A stretch of DNA of 64,000 nt from Drancourtella massiliensis (lineage in GTDB: Bacteria; Bacillota; Clostridia; Lachnospirales; Lachnospiraceae): the NCBI RefSeq assembly GCF_016900655.1, contig NZ_JACJKH010000006.1:1-64000 (forward strand). The letters are read 5' to 3'. The position numbers were made by a program, and so were the translations under genes. Under the pieces are notes generated by a model that searched no databases, had not been told where the DNA came from, and worked only from the letters and a program-made list of their open reading frames with translations. Of the stretch, positions 50,691 through 58,883 are shown piece after piece. Position 1 is the first letter of the stretch; every line of letters begins with the position of its first letter.

Positions 50691-51758
50691 ATGACAAAAG
50701 TAGATATTATCTCCGGCTTCCTCGGAGCCGGAAAGACCACCTTTATCAAACGTCTGGTGACGGATGTATTTCAGGGGGAAAAGATCGTACTGATAGAAAA
50801 TGAATTCGGAGAAATCGGAATCGACGGCGGATTTCTGAAAGATGCCGGGATCGAGATTACCGAGATGAATTCAGGCTGCATCTGTTGTACCCTCGTGGGA
50901 GATTTCAGCGAAGCGCTGAAAAAAGTCGTAGATCAGTATCATCCGGACCGTATCATCATTGAGCCGTCCGGTGTGGGCAAGCTGTCTGACGTGGCAGGAG
51001 CGGTCAGAAATGTAGAGGAACACTGCGGAATCGAACTGAACAGCTGTATCACAGTAGCAGACGGAAAGAAAGTAAAGATCTATCTGAAGAACTTCGGTGA
51101 ATTTTACAGCAATCAGATTGAACATGCCGCAACGATCGTGCTGAGCAGGACCCAGTCCATGACAGACTCAAAACTCAAAGAGGCTGTCGCTCTGATCAGG
51201 GAAGAAAACCCGGATGCTGCCGTCATCACAACACCATGGGATCAGCTTGACGGGGAAGTGATCCGTAATGCGGTAGAGCAGACTTCCAAGCCGACGGATC
51301 TTCTCAATGAAGCATGCCTTCACCATGATCATGACGGATGCTGCCACCATGATCACGAAGATTGCGGCTGCCATGAGCATCATCATGACCATGAAGGACA
51401 TGGACATGAGCACCACCATGATCACGAAGATTGCGGCTGTCATGAACATCACCACCACGATCATGAAGGGCATCATCATGCAGACGATGTGTTTACAAGC
51501 TGGGGAACAGAGACCGTAGAGAAATACGACCGTTCCGAGATTGAACAGTTCCTGGATTCTCTTGCAGATGAAGAAACATACGGTACCATTTTAAGAGCAA
51601 AGGGAATCGTCGAGGGAACTGACGGAAGCTGGATGGAGTTTGACTATGTGCCGGGAGAATATGAGATCCGTGACACCAAAGCGGATTATACCGGAAAGAT
51701 CTGTGTGATCGGAACCGATATCCATACTGATAACATTCAGCAGACACTGCATGTATAG
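50691..51758 (+). CDS. COG0523 (CobW-type) GTPase with histidine-rich metal-binding region
   Basis: A 355-residue G3E-family GTPase, a probable zinc or other metal chaperone. Walker A is GFLGAGKTT (residues 9-17), the metal motif is Cys63-x-Cys65-Cys66 in SGCICCTL, and switch and Walker B follow (IIIEPSGVGKLSD). The guanine-specificity motif is atypical (LSRTQ for NKxD). Between residues about 205 and 272 lies a His/Asp/Glu/Cys-rich double repeat that can hold many metal ions. The C-terminal CobW_C part follows. A second such gene follows 15 bases later. Metal identity and regulation are unknown. Confidence 0.9.
   Translation: MTKVDIISGFLGAGKTTFIKRLVTDVFQGEKIVLIENEFGEIGIDGGFLKDAGIEITEMNSGCICCTLVGDFSEALKKVVDQYHPDRIIIEPSGVGKLSDVAGAVRNVEEHCGIELNSCITVADGKKVKIYLKNFGEFYSNQIEHAATIVLSRTQSMTDSKLKEAVALIREENPDAAVITTPWDQLDGEVIRNAVEQTSKPTDLLNEACLHHDHDGCCHHDHEDCGCHEHHHDHEGHGHEHHHDHEDCGCHEHHHHDHEGHHHADDVFTSWGTETVEKYDRSEIEQFLDSLADEETYGTILRAKGIVEGTDGSWMEFDYVPGEYEIRDTKADYTGKICVIGTDIHTDNIQQTLHV
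51344..51481 (+). repeat. 69-bp tandem repeat coding the His-rich metal-binding region
   Basis: Two imperfect copies, starting at 51344 and 51413, each begin CCACCATGATCACGAAGATT and encode 23 residues beginning HHDHEDCGCHEHH. The offset is 69 bases, so the frame is kept and length can vary by whole repeats. Confidence 0.8.
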
Positions 51759-51773
51759 ACAGGAGAGTGCCAG

Positions 51774-52715
51774 ATGGAAACAGTAGTAGAACTTTTTACA
51801 GGATTTCTGGACAGCGGGAAGACAACTTTAATTAATGAAGCGCTGCACAGCCCGGACTTTCTTGACTACAATCAGACACTTCTGATTGTCTGTGAAGAGG
51901 GGGACGAGGAGTACGACGAAGCGTGGCTTAAGAAAAACGGAATCATCAAATACGTGGTAGACGAGGAGGAAAAACTTAATGAATTCTTCCTTGAGGGACT
52001 GGAACTGAACTACCGCCCGGATCATGTCATGATCGAGTTCAACGGCACATGGGATCTGAACCGGATGCTGGAGATGAAGCTTCCGCCGGGATGGGAGATT
52101 GGAGCAGTACTCTCTACTGTGGATGCAGGCACGGCAGAGATGTATCTTTTGAATATGAGAAATATGTTTCTGGCTCCGCTTCTTTATTCTGATCTGGTTA
52201 TTGTCAACCGGACAGAGGACGATACGGATAAAGCCAGGATCCGCAGAAGCATCAAGGTGATGAATCCGAGAGCACAGATCGTTTTTGAAAATGAGGACGG
52301 AGAGCCGGTTGAGAATACAGAGGAGGATCTGCCGTTTGATCTGAATGCGCCGGTGATCGAGATTGATGAGATCGATTACGGCATCTGGTATCTGGACGCC
52401 ATGGAGCACCCGGAGCATTACAAAAACAAAAAGCTCAGGTTTCTTGCACAGGTATATAAAAACAAGAAACTGGGAGGCGGATTTTTTGTGCCGGGCCGTT
52501 TTGTGATGACCTGCTGCGAGGAGGACATTACATTTCTTGGGTATCTTTGTAAATGTAAAGAGGAGATTCCCTATCAGAACAGAGACTGGGTATTTGTAAC
52601 GGTTTCGTTCCGGTATGAATATATGAAGCAGTACAAGGAAAAAGGACCGGTTCTTTACCTGGAAGAGGTTCTTCCGGCAAAGAAACCGGCCAATGATGTG
52701 GTAACATTTGATTAG
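51774..52715 (+). CDS. COG0523-like GTPase fused to a DUF1980/TIGR03943-like domain
   Basis: A 313-residue protein. The N-terminal 190 residues form a CobW-type GTPase with Walker A GFLDSGKTTLI, Walker B-like MIEFNGTWDLN and a NRTED segment at the guanine-specificity site; the CxCC metal motif of its neighbour is absent. The last 100 residues (RFLAQVYKNKKLGGGFFVPG, then FVMTCCEEDITFLGYLCK) resemble the DUF1980 domain that accompanies a putative permease (DUF318 type). That permease is not in the window. Probably works with the upstream GTPase in metal handling; AGGAGAG precedes the ATG. Confidence 0.8.
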   Translation: METVVELFTGFLDSGKTTLINEALHSPDFLDYNQTLLIVCEEGDEEYDEAWLKKNGIIKYVVDEEEKLNEFFLEGLELNYRPDHVMIEFNGTWDLNRMLEMKLPPGWEIGAVLSTVDAGTAEMYLLNMRNMFLAPLLYSDLVIVNRTEDDTDKARIRRSIKVMNPRAQIVFENEDGEPVENTEEDLPFDLNAPVIEIDEIDYGIWYLDAMEHPEHYKNKKLRFLAQVYKNKKLGGGFFVPGRFVMTCCEEDITFLGYLCKCKEEIPYQNRDWVFVTVSFRYEYMKQYKEKGPVLYLEEVLPAKKPANDVVTFD

Positions 52716-52724
52716 AAGAAAAGA

Positions 52725-52758
52725 GGAGGCGGGATGTTTTACCCCGCCTCCCCTTTTT
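52725..52758. terminator. Terminator after the GTPase pair, shared with the Cys-rich gene
   Basis: GGAGGCGGG at 52725-52733 pairs with CCCGCCTCC at 52743-52751, followed by CCTTTTT on the plus strand; AAAAGAGG precedes it, giving T-rich sequence on the minus strand too. Confidence 0.8.
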
Positions 52759-52769
52759 GTCAGCAGGCA

Positions 52770-53000
52770 CTAGCAGCAGCCGTTGTCATTATATCCGTTT
52801 CCGCCAAATCCGCCGCAGCAGCAGAGCAGAAGGATAATCCACAGGCAGTTGTCACATCCGCCGCCAAAACCGCTTCTTCCGTTTCCTCCGCATCCGCCGC
52901 AGCAGCACAGAAGAAGGATGATCCACAGGCAGGAATTACCTCCGAAACCAGAAGAAGATTCGCATCCGCATCCACAGTTTGTTGCACTTAAGTCACTCAT
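52770..53000 (-). CDS. Small Cys/Gly-rich protein with internal duplication
   Basis: A 76-residue protein, with 16 cysteines and many glycines, built of two near-identical units CLWIILLLCCCGG, each a short hydrophobic stretch followed by a Cys cluster, separated by Gly/Asn linkers. The N-terminus reads MSDLSATNCGCGCESS. Similar clostridial proteins are annotated as high-cysteine chorion-like (HCB) proteins; no function is established. GGAGGCAAAAAT precedes the ATG, which supports real translation. The plus-strand frames across the same bases are shadows. Confidence 0.7.
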   Translation of the reverse strand: MSDLSATNCGCGCESSSGFGGNSCLWIILLLCCCGGCGGNGRSGFGGGCDNCLWIILLLCCCGGFGGNGYNDNGCC

Positions 53001-53153
53001 ATTTTTGCCTCCATATTTGTTATTTACAATGTTATACTATGTAGCAGGGCTTGTAAGTGTTTCCTTGATTTCAAAATATTTCCAAAGAGAAAATATAAGG
53101 CGCTCACACAGAGGTTTTTTCTTGAATAGGATGAAAGAAAAGGAGTTTTTTGC

Positions 53154-54074
53154 GTGAGACGGGTTAAGGAAAATGTTCATTATTTTTGTGACGATACACT
53201 CTTTGGTCATATCGACGGGCACGGGATCACGACGGCGGTGCTGGATACCGGTATCTCACCGCACCCGGACCTGGAGGGACGGATTGTCGCATTTGGTGAT
53301 ATGCTGCATGGAAAAAGGCGGATGTATGACGATAATTCTCATGGCACTCATGTGGCAGGCATCATTGCAGGATCAGGGAAAATGTCGTCCGGAGTGTATG
53401 CAGGCATCGCTCCGGCTTCCCGGATTGTGGCCGTTAAGGTGCTGGATCAGAAAGGGGAAGGAAAGATCCGGCATCTGATAGAAGGCATCCGGGCGATCCT
53501 GAAAAACCGGGAAAAATGGGCGATCCGGATCGTGAACATTTCGATCGGAACCCTTCCCCACCGTGGAGACGAGGAAGAGGCGGAGCTTCTGCGCTGGGTG
53601 GACCGGATGTGGGATGAGGGCCTTGTAGTTGTTACGGCGGCCGGAAATTTCGGCCCCAGGAGTGGAACCGTAACGATTCCCGGTGTCAGCAAAAAAGTGA
53701 TCACAGTCGGAGCGTCCGATGACGGAGAGCAAAAAGACCGGTTTGGAAAAGTCGGGACGAATTACTCCGGCAGAGGACCGACATTCGAGTGCGTCTGCAA
53801 GCCGGATCTGGTAGCCCCCGGATCCTATATCCGTTCCTGCAACGGATTCGGACAGAAAAAGAATCAGAAGATGTATTCGGTAAAAAGCGGCACCTCCATG
53901 TCCGCTCCCATTGTATCCGGGGCAGCAGCGCTTCTTTTGAGCAAATATCCGGACATGAAAAATGTGGAAGTCAAGCTTCGTCTTCTGATGAGCGCGGATG
54001 ACATGGGAAAGGATGCAAACATTCAGGGAAGAGGGCTGTTAAACATCGAAAAACTGCTCAATCCAAAGCTGTAA
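53154..54074 (+). CDS. Subtilisin-like serine protease (S8), intracellular type
   Basis: A 306-residue peptidase. The catalytic triad is complete: Asp31 in VLDTGISPHPDL, His63 in NSHGTHVAG and Ser248 in SGTSMSAPIVSG, with the oxyanion Asn165 in AAGNFGP. There is no signal peptide or propeptide of usual length, so it is probably cytoplasmic, like ISP of Bacillus, acting in protein turnover or sporulation-related events. The start is GTG 53154, preceded by AAAAGGAG. Confidence 0.92.
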   Translation: MRRVKENVHYFCDDTLFGHIDGHGITTAVLDTGISPHPDLEGRIVAFGDMLHGKRRMYDDNSHGTHVAGIIAGSGKMSSGVYAGIAPASRIVAVKVLDQKGEGKIRHLIEGIRAILKNREKWAIRIVNISIGTLPHRGDEEEAELLRWVDRMWDEGLVVVTAAGNFGPRSGTVTIPGVSKKVITVGASDDGEQKDRFGKVGTNYSGRGPTFECVCKPDLVAPGSYIRSCNGFGQKKNQKMYSVKSGTSMSAPIVSGAAALLLSKYPDMKNVEVKLRLLMSADDMGKDANIQGRGLLNIEKLLNPKL

Positions 54075-54087
54075 AAAATTTTTTATG

Positions 54088-54111
54088 GTGTCAAGCATTT
54101 CCTCTTGACAC
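54088..54111. promoter_or_regulatory. Perfect inverted repeat overlapping the ylxM -35 box
   Basis: GTGTCAAG at 54088-54095 and CTTGACAC at 54104-54111, separated by eight bases. The second arm contains TTGACA, the -35 box. It could be an operator or a weak hairpin terminator for the protease gene; no T run follows. Confidence 0.45.
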
Positions 54112-54133
54112 CGCATTTTATTTATAGTATGAT
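54105..54133 (+). promoter_or_regulatory. Promoter of the ylxM-ffh operon
   Basis: Consensus TTGACA at 54105-54110 and TATGAT at 54128-54133, spacer 17. Confidence 0.78.
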
Positions 54134-54149
54134 GTCACAGGTGAGAAAC

Positions 54150-54494
54150 ATGGATGAAATCGTAATGCGTGCTCTGCTGTATGATTTTTACGGCGAACTG
54201 CTGACAGCAAACCAGAAAGAAATATATGAACAGTTTATGCTGGAGGATCTTTCCCTCGGTGAGATTGCCGAAGAGAGAGGCATCAGCAGGCAGGGGGTCC
54301 ACGATACGATCCGTCGGTGCGAAAAGACGCTGGAGGGGTATGAGGAGAAGCTCCACCTGATCCGGAAGTTTCTTACAGTAAAAGAGAAGGTACATCAGAT
54401 TGACCGTCTGCTGGACACCTGGCAGGAAAAGGAGAAAGAGACTCTGATCCGCGAGATCCGGCAGATTTCAGATGAAATCATAGAGGAGTTATAG
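54150..54494 (+). CDS. ylxM: YlxM/p13 signal recognition particle-associated protein
   Basis: A 114-residue protein with a helix-turn-helix of sigma-70 region 4 type (YDFYGELLTANQKEIYEQFM, then IAEERGISRQGVHDTIRRCE). YlxM homologues are encoded just before ffh in Firmicutes and can bind the particle. ATG 54150 is chosen, preceded by AGGTGAG; an earlier in-frame start lies inside the promoter. The stop is one base before ffh. Confidence 0.9.
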   Translation: MDEIVMRALLYDFYGELLTANQKEIYEQFMLEDLSLGEIAEERGISRQGVHDTIRRCEKTLEGYEEKLHLIRKFLTVKEKVHQIDRLLDTWQEKEKETLIREIRQISDEIIEEL

Positions 54495-54495
54495 A

Positions 54496-55860
54496 ATGGC
54501 ATTTGACAGCTTAACAGAGAAACTTCAGAATGTATTCCGGAATCTGCGAAGCAAGGGACGGCTGACAGAAGAGGATGTAAAGGCGGCCCTCAGAGAAGTC
54601 AAGATGGCTCTCCTGGAAGCCGATGTAAACTTCAAAGTTGTAAAGAGCTTTATCAAAAACGTGCAGGAACGCGCGGTCGGACAGGATGTTATGAATGGAC
54701 TGAATCCTGGACAGATGGTAATCAAGATCGTAAACGAAGAACTTGTCTCTTTGATGGGGTCTGAGACTACGGAGATCAAGCTGGAACCTGGGAAAGCAAC
54801 GACCGTCATCATGATGGCAGGGTTACAGGGAGCCGGTAAGACGACCACTACCGCAAAGCTTGCAGGGAAGTTCAAGCTCAAAGGCAAGAAACCGCTTCTG
54901 GTTGCCTGTGACGTTTACCGTCCGGCGGCGATCCAGCAGCTTCAGATTAACGGGGAGAAGCAGGGTGTAGAAGTATTTTCCATGGGAGAGAAACATAAAC
55001 CTGCAAATATCGCCAAAGCGGCCATGGAGCATGCGGCGAAGAACGGAAACAACATTGTAATCCTGGATACGGCCGGACGTCTTCACATTGATGAAGATAT
55101 GATGGAAGAACTCCAGGAGATTAAAGAGGCAGTGACCGTACACCAGACGATTCTTGTGGTGGATGCCATGACTGGTCAGGATGCGGTCAATGTTGCAAAG
55201 GAATTCAACGATAAGATTGGAATAGACGGTGTCATTGTCACAAAGCTTGACGGTGATACAAGAGGCGGTGCCGCACTTTCCATCAAAGCCGTGACAGGGT
55301 GCCCGATCCTGTATGTTGGTATGGGTGAGAAGCTCTCCGATCTGGAGCAGTTTTATCCGGACCGGATGGCATCCAGAATCCTTGGTATGGGTGATATCCT
55401 CACTCTGATTGAAAAAGCGGAGGCTGACATTGACGAGGACAAGGCAAAAGAGATGTCACAGAAGCTTCGGAAGGCCCAGTTTGACTTTGAAGATTATCTG
55501 GAGTCCATGAAGCAGATGAGAAACATGGGAGGCCTTGGAAATATCCTCGGCATGCTTCCGGGAATCGGCGGCATGATGGGAAAGAAAGGTAAGATGCCTG
55601 ACATTGATTCCGATGATGCGCAAAAGAAGATGGAGCGGATGGAGGCTATCATCTACTCGATGACAGTCAAGGAGCGGAGAAATCCGGATATCCTGACACC
55701 TTCCAGAAAGCACCGGATTGCAAAAGGCGCCGGAGTGGACATCTCGGAAGTGAACAAGCTGTGCAAGCAGTTTGAACAGATGAAAAAGATGATGAAGCAG
55801 ATGCCTGGAATGATGGGCGGCAAAGGTGGTAAAAAGGGAAAATTCAAATTACCTTTTTAA
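54496..55860 (+). CDS. ffh: Signal recognition particle protein Ffh (SRP54)
   Basis: Ffh binds signal sequences of nascent membrane and secreted proteins together with 4.5S/6S-type RNA and delivers them to FtsY. The N domain is followed by the GTPase G domain (GLQGAGKTTTTAKLA near residue 110, DTAGR, TKLDGDTRGGAA) and the methionine-rich M domain ending in MPGMMGGKGGKKG. The length of 454 is typical. It starts one base after ylxM. The SRP RNA gene is not in the window. Confidence 0.98.
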   Translation: MAFDSLTEKLQNVFRNLRSKGRLTEEDVKAALREVKMALLEADVNFKVVKSFIKNVQERAVGQDVMNGLNPGQMVIKIVNEELVSLMGSETTEIKLEPGKATTVIMMAGLQGAGKTTTTAKLAGKFKLKGKKPLLVACDVYRPAAIQQLQINGEKQGVEVFSMGEKHKPANIAKAAMEHAAKNGNNIVILDTAGRLHIDEDMMEELQEIKEAVTVHQTILVVDAMTGQDAVNVAKEFNDKIGIDGVIVTKLDGDTRGGAALSIKAVTGCPILYVGMGEKLSDLEQFYPDRMASRILGMGDILTLIEKAEADIDEDKAKEMSQKLRKAQFDFEDYLESMKQMRNMGGLGNILGMLPGIGGMMGKKGKMPDIDSDDAQKKMERMEAIIYSMTVKERRNPDILTPSRKHRIAKGAGVDISEVNKLCKQFEQMKKMMKQMPGMMGGKGGKKGKFKLPF

Positions 55861-55899
55861 CATAAATAAAAGAGAAACAGTATAGTGGAGGTGAAACAA

Positions 55900-56145
55900 A
55901 TGGCAGTAAAAATCAGATTAAGAAGAATGGGACAGAAAAAAGCTCCTTTCTATAGAATCATCGTAGCTGATTCCCGTTCCCCAAGAGACGGTAAGTTCAT
56001 CGAGGAAATCGGTACTTACGATCCGACAAAAGATCCGAGCGTTTTCAAGGTAGACGAAGAAGCAGCAAAGAAATGGTTAAACAACGGAGCACAGCCGACA
56101 GAAGTTGTAAGCAAGATTTTTAAAGCAGCTGGTATCGAAAAATAG
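55900..56145 (+). CDS. rpsP: 30S ribosomal protein S16
   Basis: An 81-residue ribosomal protein with the usual N-terminus [20 protein letters not shown], followed by [20 protein letters not shown]. The ATG is preceded by GGAGGTGAAAC; an upstream in-frame ATG at 55885 is rejected because the ribosome-binding site falls between the two. It is part of the ffh-rpsP-khpA-rimM-trmD-rplS order. Confidence 0.98.
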   Translation: MAVKIRLRRMGQKKAPFYRIIVADSRSPRDGKFIEEIGTYDPTKDPSVFKVDEEAAKKWLNNGAQPTEVVSKIFKAAGIEK

Positions 56146-56169
56146 TCCAGACGTCGGAGGTGCCTGCAT

Positions 56170-56397
56170 ATGAAAGAATTAGTAGAAGTAATTGCGAAAG
56201 CTCTGGTTGATGAACCGGATCAGGTAGTAGTTACGGAAAAGGTGGAAGGCAGGACTACGGTCATCGAAGTTCATGTGGCAGAAGGCGATATGGGTAAGGT
56301 GATCGGCAAACAGGGGCGTATTGCGAAAGCAATTCGTTCTGTTGTAAAGGCTGCCGCCGCAAAAGAAGACAAAAAGGTAGTCGTAGATATCACTTAA
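56170..56397 (+). CDS. khpA: KH-domain RNA-binding protein KhpA
   Basis: A 75-residue protein with a single KH domain (GKVIGKQGRIAKAIRSVVKA, the GxxG loop being GKQG). KhpA homologues (YlqC) work with KhpB/EloR in post-transcriptional control of cell growth and division in Gram-positives; that role is from the family. GGAGGTGC precedes the ATG, 24 bases after rpsP. Confidence 0.93.
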   Translation: MKELVEVIAKALVDEPDQVVVTEKVEGRTTVIEVHVAEGDMGKVIGKQGRIAKAIRSVVKAAAAKEDKKVVVDIT

Positions 56398-56424
56398 GCA
56401 GTGATGTCTGCGGACTGCAAAAGC

Positions 56425-56475
56425 AAGAACAGGCTGCCATGCCGGGCATGTGCGGGACTGTTCTTCATTTTTATA
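56425..56475 (+). terminator. Attenuator-like hairpin between khpA and rimM
   Basis: AAGAACAG at 56425-56432 pairs with CTGTTCTT at 56458-56465, enclosing a second stem GCCATGC/GCATGTGC; CATTTTTATAG follows. It may reduce read-through into rimM-trmD. Confidence 0.55.
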
Positions 56476-56490
56476 GAGAAGGAGAAGCGT

Positions 56491-57000
56491 ATGGAACAGT
56501 TTCTGCAGGTGGGAGTGATTTCAAGCACACACGGAATCAGAGGTGAAGTAAAGGTCTTTCCTACCACGGATGAGAAGACACGCTTTCAGGAGCTGAAAGA
56601 AGTCATACTGGATACAGGAAAAGAACAGATGACGCTGGAGATTGAGAATGTCCGTTATTTTAAACAGATGGTCATTCTGAAGTTCAGAGGAATCGATAAT
56701 ATAAATGATATCGAGCGCTATAAAGGCCGCCCGCTTCTCGTTGCAAGAGAAGACGCCGTGCCGCTTGATGAAAACGAATACTACATTGCCGACCTGATCG
56801 GCATGGATGTAGTGACGGAGGACGGTTCCTGTTTCGGACGCCTGAGCGATGTCATGGAAACAGGCGCAAATGATGTTTACATCATTCAGACAGAAAAGCA
56901 GGGAGAAGTTCTGATTCCGGCCATCCGCGAATGTATTTTGGATGTGGATCCGGAAAAGAGGCAGATGAAGATTCATCTGATGAAGGGACTGATCCAGTAA
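56491..57000 (+). CDS. rimM: Ribosome maturation factor RimM
   Basis: A 169-residue 16S rRNA processing factor that binds the 30S head and S19. The N-terminal RimM domain reads QVGVISSTHGIRGEVKVFP and the C-terminal PRC-barrel has YYIADLIGMDVVTEDG, then VLIPAIRECILDVD. ATG 56491 follows GAGAAGGAGAAG; the longer frame upstream crosses the hairpin and is rejected. trmD follows 17 bases later, as in most bacteria. Confidence 0.97.
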   Translation: MEQFLQVGVISSTHGIRGEVKVFPTTDEKTRFQELKEVILDTGKEQMTLEIENVRYFKQMVILKFRGIDNINDIERYKGRPLLVAREDAVPLDENEYYIADLIGMDVVTEDGSCFGRLSDVMETGANDVYIIQTEKQGEVLIPAIRECILDVDPEKRQMKIHLMKGLIQ

Positions 57001-57016
57001 CAGGAAGGAAACACAG

Positions 57017-57775
57017 ATGAATTTTCACATTATGACATTGTTTCCGGATATGGTAGAACAGGGATTGAAGACCAGTATCATCGGACGTGCCGAGGCAAAA
57101 GGTCTGTTATCCATTGACGCGGTCAATATCCGGGATTACGCATTTAACAAGCATCAGAGCGTGGATGATTATCCATATGGAGGCGGAGCAGGAATGCTGA
57201 TGCAGGCAGAGCCGGTTTTTCAGTGCTATGAGGCCGTCTGTCAGAAGACAAAGGCATCAAAGGAAGGAAAAAGACCGAGGCTTGTCTACCTGTCTCCACA
57301 GGGCAGGACCTTTAACCAGGAAATGGCGGAAGAATTCGCGAAAGAGGATGAATTGATCCTGCTTTGCGGCCACTATGAAGGGATTGACGAGAGAGTACTG
57401 GAAGAGATTGTGACAGATTATGTCTCCATCGGAGACTATGTCCTGACAGGAGGAGAACTCGCGGCCATGGTCATGATAGACGCAATAGCAAGGCTGGTAC
57501 CTGGAGTCCTTCACAATGATGTTTCGGCAGAGTTTGAGAGTTTTCAGGATCACCTTCTGGAATACCCGCAGTATTCCAGGCCGGAGACGTGGCACGGAAA
57601 ACAGGTGCCGCCGATACTTCTTTCCGGTCATCATGCGAACATTGAAAAGTGGAGAAGGGAACAGTCAATTATCCGGACTGCTGAAAACAGGCCGGATCTG
57701 CTTGAAAAAGCAGAACTTACGGAAAAAGAGCAGAAATTCCTCGAAGAATATAGAAAAAACAGCTTGCAATCCTAA
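57017..57775 (+). CDS. trmD: tRNA (guanine-N1)-methyltransferase TrmD
   Basis: TrmD makes m1G37 in tRNAs, preventing +1 frameshifts, using S-adenosylmethionine. The trefoil-knot region is visible in LVYLSPQGRTFNQ, LLCGHYEGIDERV and SIGDYVLTGGELAAMVMIDA. The 252-residue length is standard. CAGGAAGG precedes the ATG. A promoter and leader for rplS follow its stop. Confidence 0.98.
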   Translation: MNFHIMTLFPDMVEQGLKTSIIGRAEAKGLLSIDAVNIRDYAFNKHQSVDDYPYGGGAGMLMQAEPVFQCYEAVCQKTKASKEGKRPRLVYLSPQGRTFNQEMAEEFAKEDELILLCGHYEGIDERVLEEIVTDYVSIGDYVLTGGELAAMVMIDAIARLVPGVLHNDVSAEFESFQDHLLEYPQYSRPETWHGKQVPPILLSGHHANIEKWRREQSIIRTAENRPDLLEKAELTEKEQKFLEEYRKNSLQS

Positions 57776-57877
57776 AGACTATATGATACACTAGGACTGT
57801 TGTGAGAAGAAAGAGATGGTCCTCTGATACGGTATATCAAGTATTAAGAACGTCAAAAGAATCAAGGAGGTCACACA
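57764..57877 (+). promoter_or_regulatory. Probable rplS promoter and L19 leader
   Basis: TTGCAA near 57764 and TACACT about 17 bases later form a possible promoter overlapping the trmD end. The leader contains AGGACT paired with GGTCCT around an A-rich loop, a position and size like the L19 leader RNAs of Firmicutes. Both calls are tentative. Confidence 0.4.
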
Positions 57878-58225
57878 ATGAACGAAATCATCAGAAAGAT
57901 TGAAGCAGAACAGCTCAAAGAAAACGTACCACAGTTTAACGTGGGAGACACTGTAAAAGTTTACGGTAAAATCAAAGAAGGAAACCGTGAAAGAATCCAG
58001 GTGTTTGAAGGAACTGTATTAAAGAAACAGGGCGGAAGCACAAGAGAAACTTTCACAGTAAGAAAATTCTCCAACGGTGTGGGCGTTGAGAAGACATGGC
58101 CGCTGCACTCTCCAAACGTAGAAAGGGTAGAGGTAGTAAGAAGAGGTAAAGTCAGAAGAGCAAAACTTAACTACTTAAGAGGCCGTGTAGGTAAGAGAGC
58201 AAAGGTCAAAGAATTAGTTAAATAG
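57878..58225 (+). CDS. rplS: 50S ribosomal protein L19
   Basis: A 115-residue ribosomal protein. The family segments [20 protein letters not shown] and [16 protein letters not shown], then [20 protein letters not shown], are present. AAGGAGGT precedes the ATG. A terminator follows, so the downstream lepB may depend on read-through. Confidence 0.98.
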   Translation: MNEIIRKIEAEQLKENVPQFNVGDTVKVYGKIKEGNRERIQVFEGTVLKKQGGSTRETFTVRKFSNGVGVEKTWPLHSPNVERVEVVRRGKVRRAKLNYLRGRVGKRAKVKELVK

Positions 58226-58233
58226 GACATGGG

Positions 58234-58271
58234 AAGGGGCAAGGTACATTCATGTATGATTGCCCCTTTTG
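58234..58271 (+). terminator. Terminator after rplS
   Basis: AAGGGGCAA pairs with TTGCCCCTT, with an inner ACAT/ATGT stem, followed by TTGTG. It precedes the lepB start, which rules out a longer lepB frame from 58229. Confidence 0.75.
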
Positions 58272-58294
58272 TGTTAAATAAACAGGTATGTTAC

Positions 58295-58867
58295 ATGAAG
58301 AAAAGAATACAGTTTGGAAAAGAAAAAAAGCAGATTGATTATGACCTGATCCGTACTGTCGGAATCTGGGCATTTAAAATTATTCTTGTATGCCTGCTGG
58401 CACTTGTCATTGTGTTTTATTTTGGAAGACAGGTAAAAAATTCAGGAGATTCCATGCGTCCGGCAGTGCTGGACGGGGATATCGTTCTGGTAAACCGAAT
58501 GATTTATGACGCAAGCAAGCCAAAACGCGGCGATATTATTGTATTCAAGCCAAACGGCAATGAAAACGCCCGATCCTATATCAAGCGGATTATCGGACTT
58601 CCCGGAGAGACTGTTCAGATCAAGGACGGGGAAATCTATATTGACGGCGAGAAGCTGGAAGAAAAGTACGAAACAACTGCCATTGAGGATGCCGGAACCG
58701 CTTCGGAGGAGATCACTCTGGACGGAGATGAGTATTTTGTTCTGGGCGATAACCGCAGGAACAGTGAAGACAGCAGAATGGCAGATATCGGGAATGTAAA
58801 ACGTTCCGAGATCGAAGGCAAAGCATGGTTTGTTCTTTCGACAAAAGGAAATTTTGGATTTATATAG
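58295..58867 (+). CDS. lepB: Signal peptidase I, first copy
   Basis: A 190-residue membrane protease that removes signal peptides outside the membrane. One N-terminal helix (residues about 22-44) is followed by the catalytic Ser in NSGDSMRPAV and the catalytic Lys in YIKRIIGLPGE, and the signature GDNRRNSEDSR. The start is ATG 58295; the ribosome-binding site is weak (CAGGTA). A close paralogue follows ylqF; the two share the KRIIGLPGETVQ segment, indicating duplication. Confidence 0.92.
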   Translation: MKKRIQFGKEKKQIDYDLIRTVGIWAFKIILVCLLALVIVFYFGRQVKNSGDSMRPAVLDGDIVLVNRMIYDASKPKRGDIIVFKPNGNENARSYIKRIIGLPGETVQIKDGEIYIDGEKLEEKYETTAIEDAGTASEEITLDGDEYFVLGDNRRNSEDSRMADIGNVKRSEIEGKAWFVLSTKGNFGFI

Positions 58868-58883
58868 ATAAAAGGAGGCACCT

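Noticed and set aside
51344-51481. CRISPR-like repeat array
   Set aside because: The repeats are contiguous coding units without spacers and encode a His-rich segment.
52734-53157. Plus-strand Ala/Ser- and Pro/His-rich frames opposite the Cys-rich gene
   Set aside because: They are complementary readings of the GC-rich Cys/Gly repeats and lack ribosome-binding sites.
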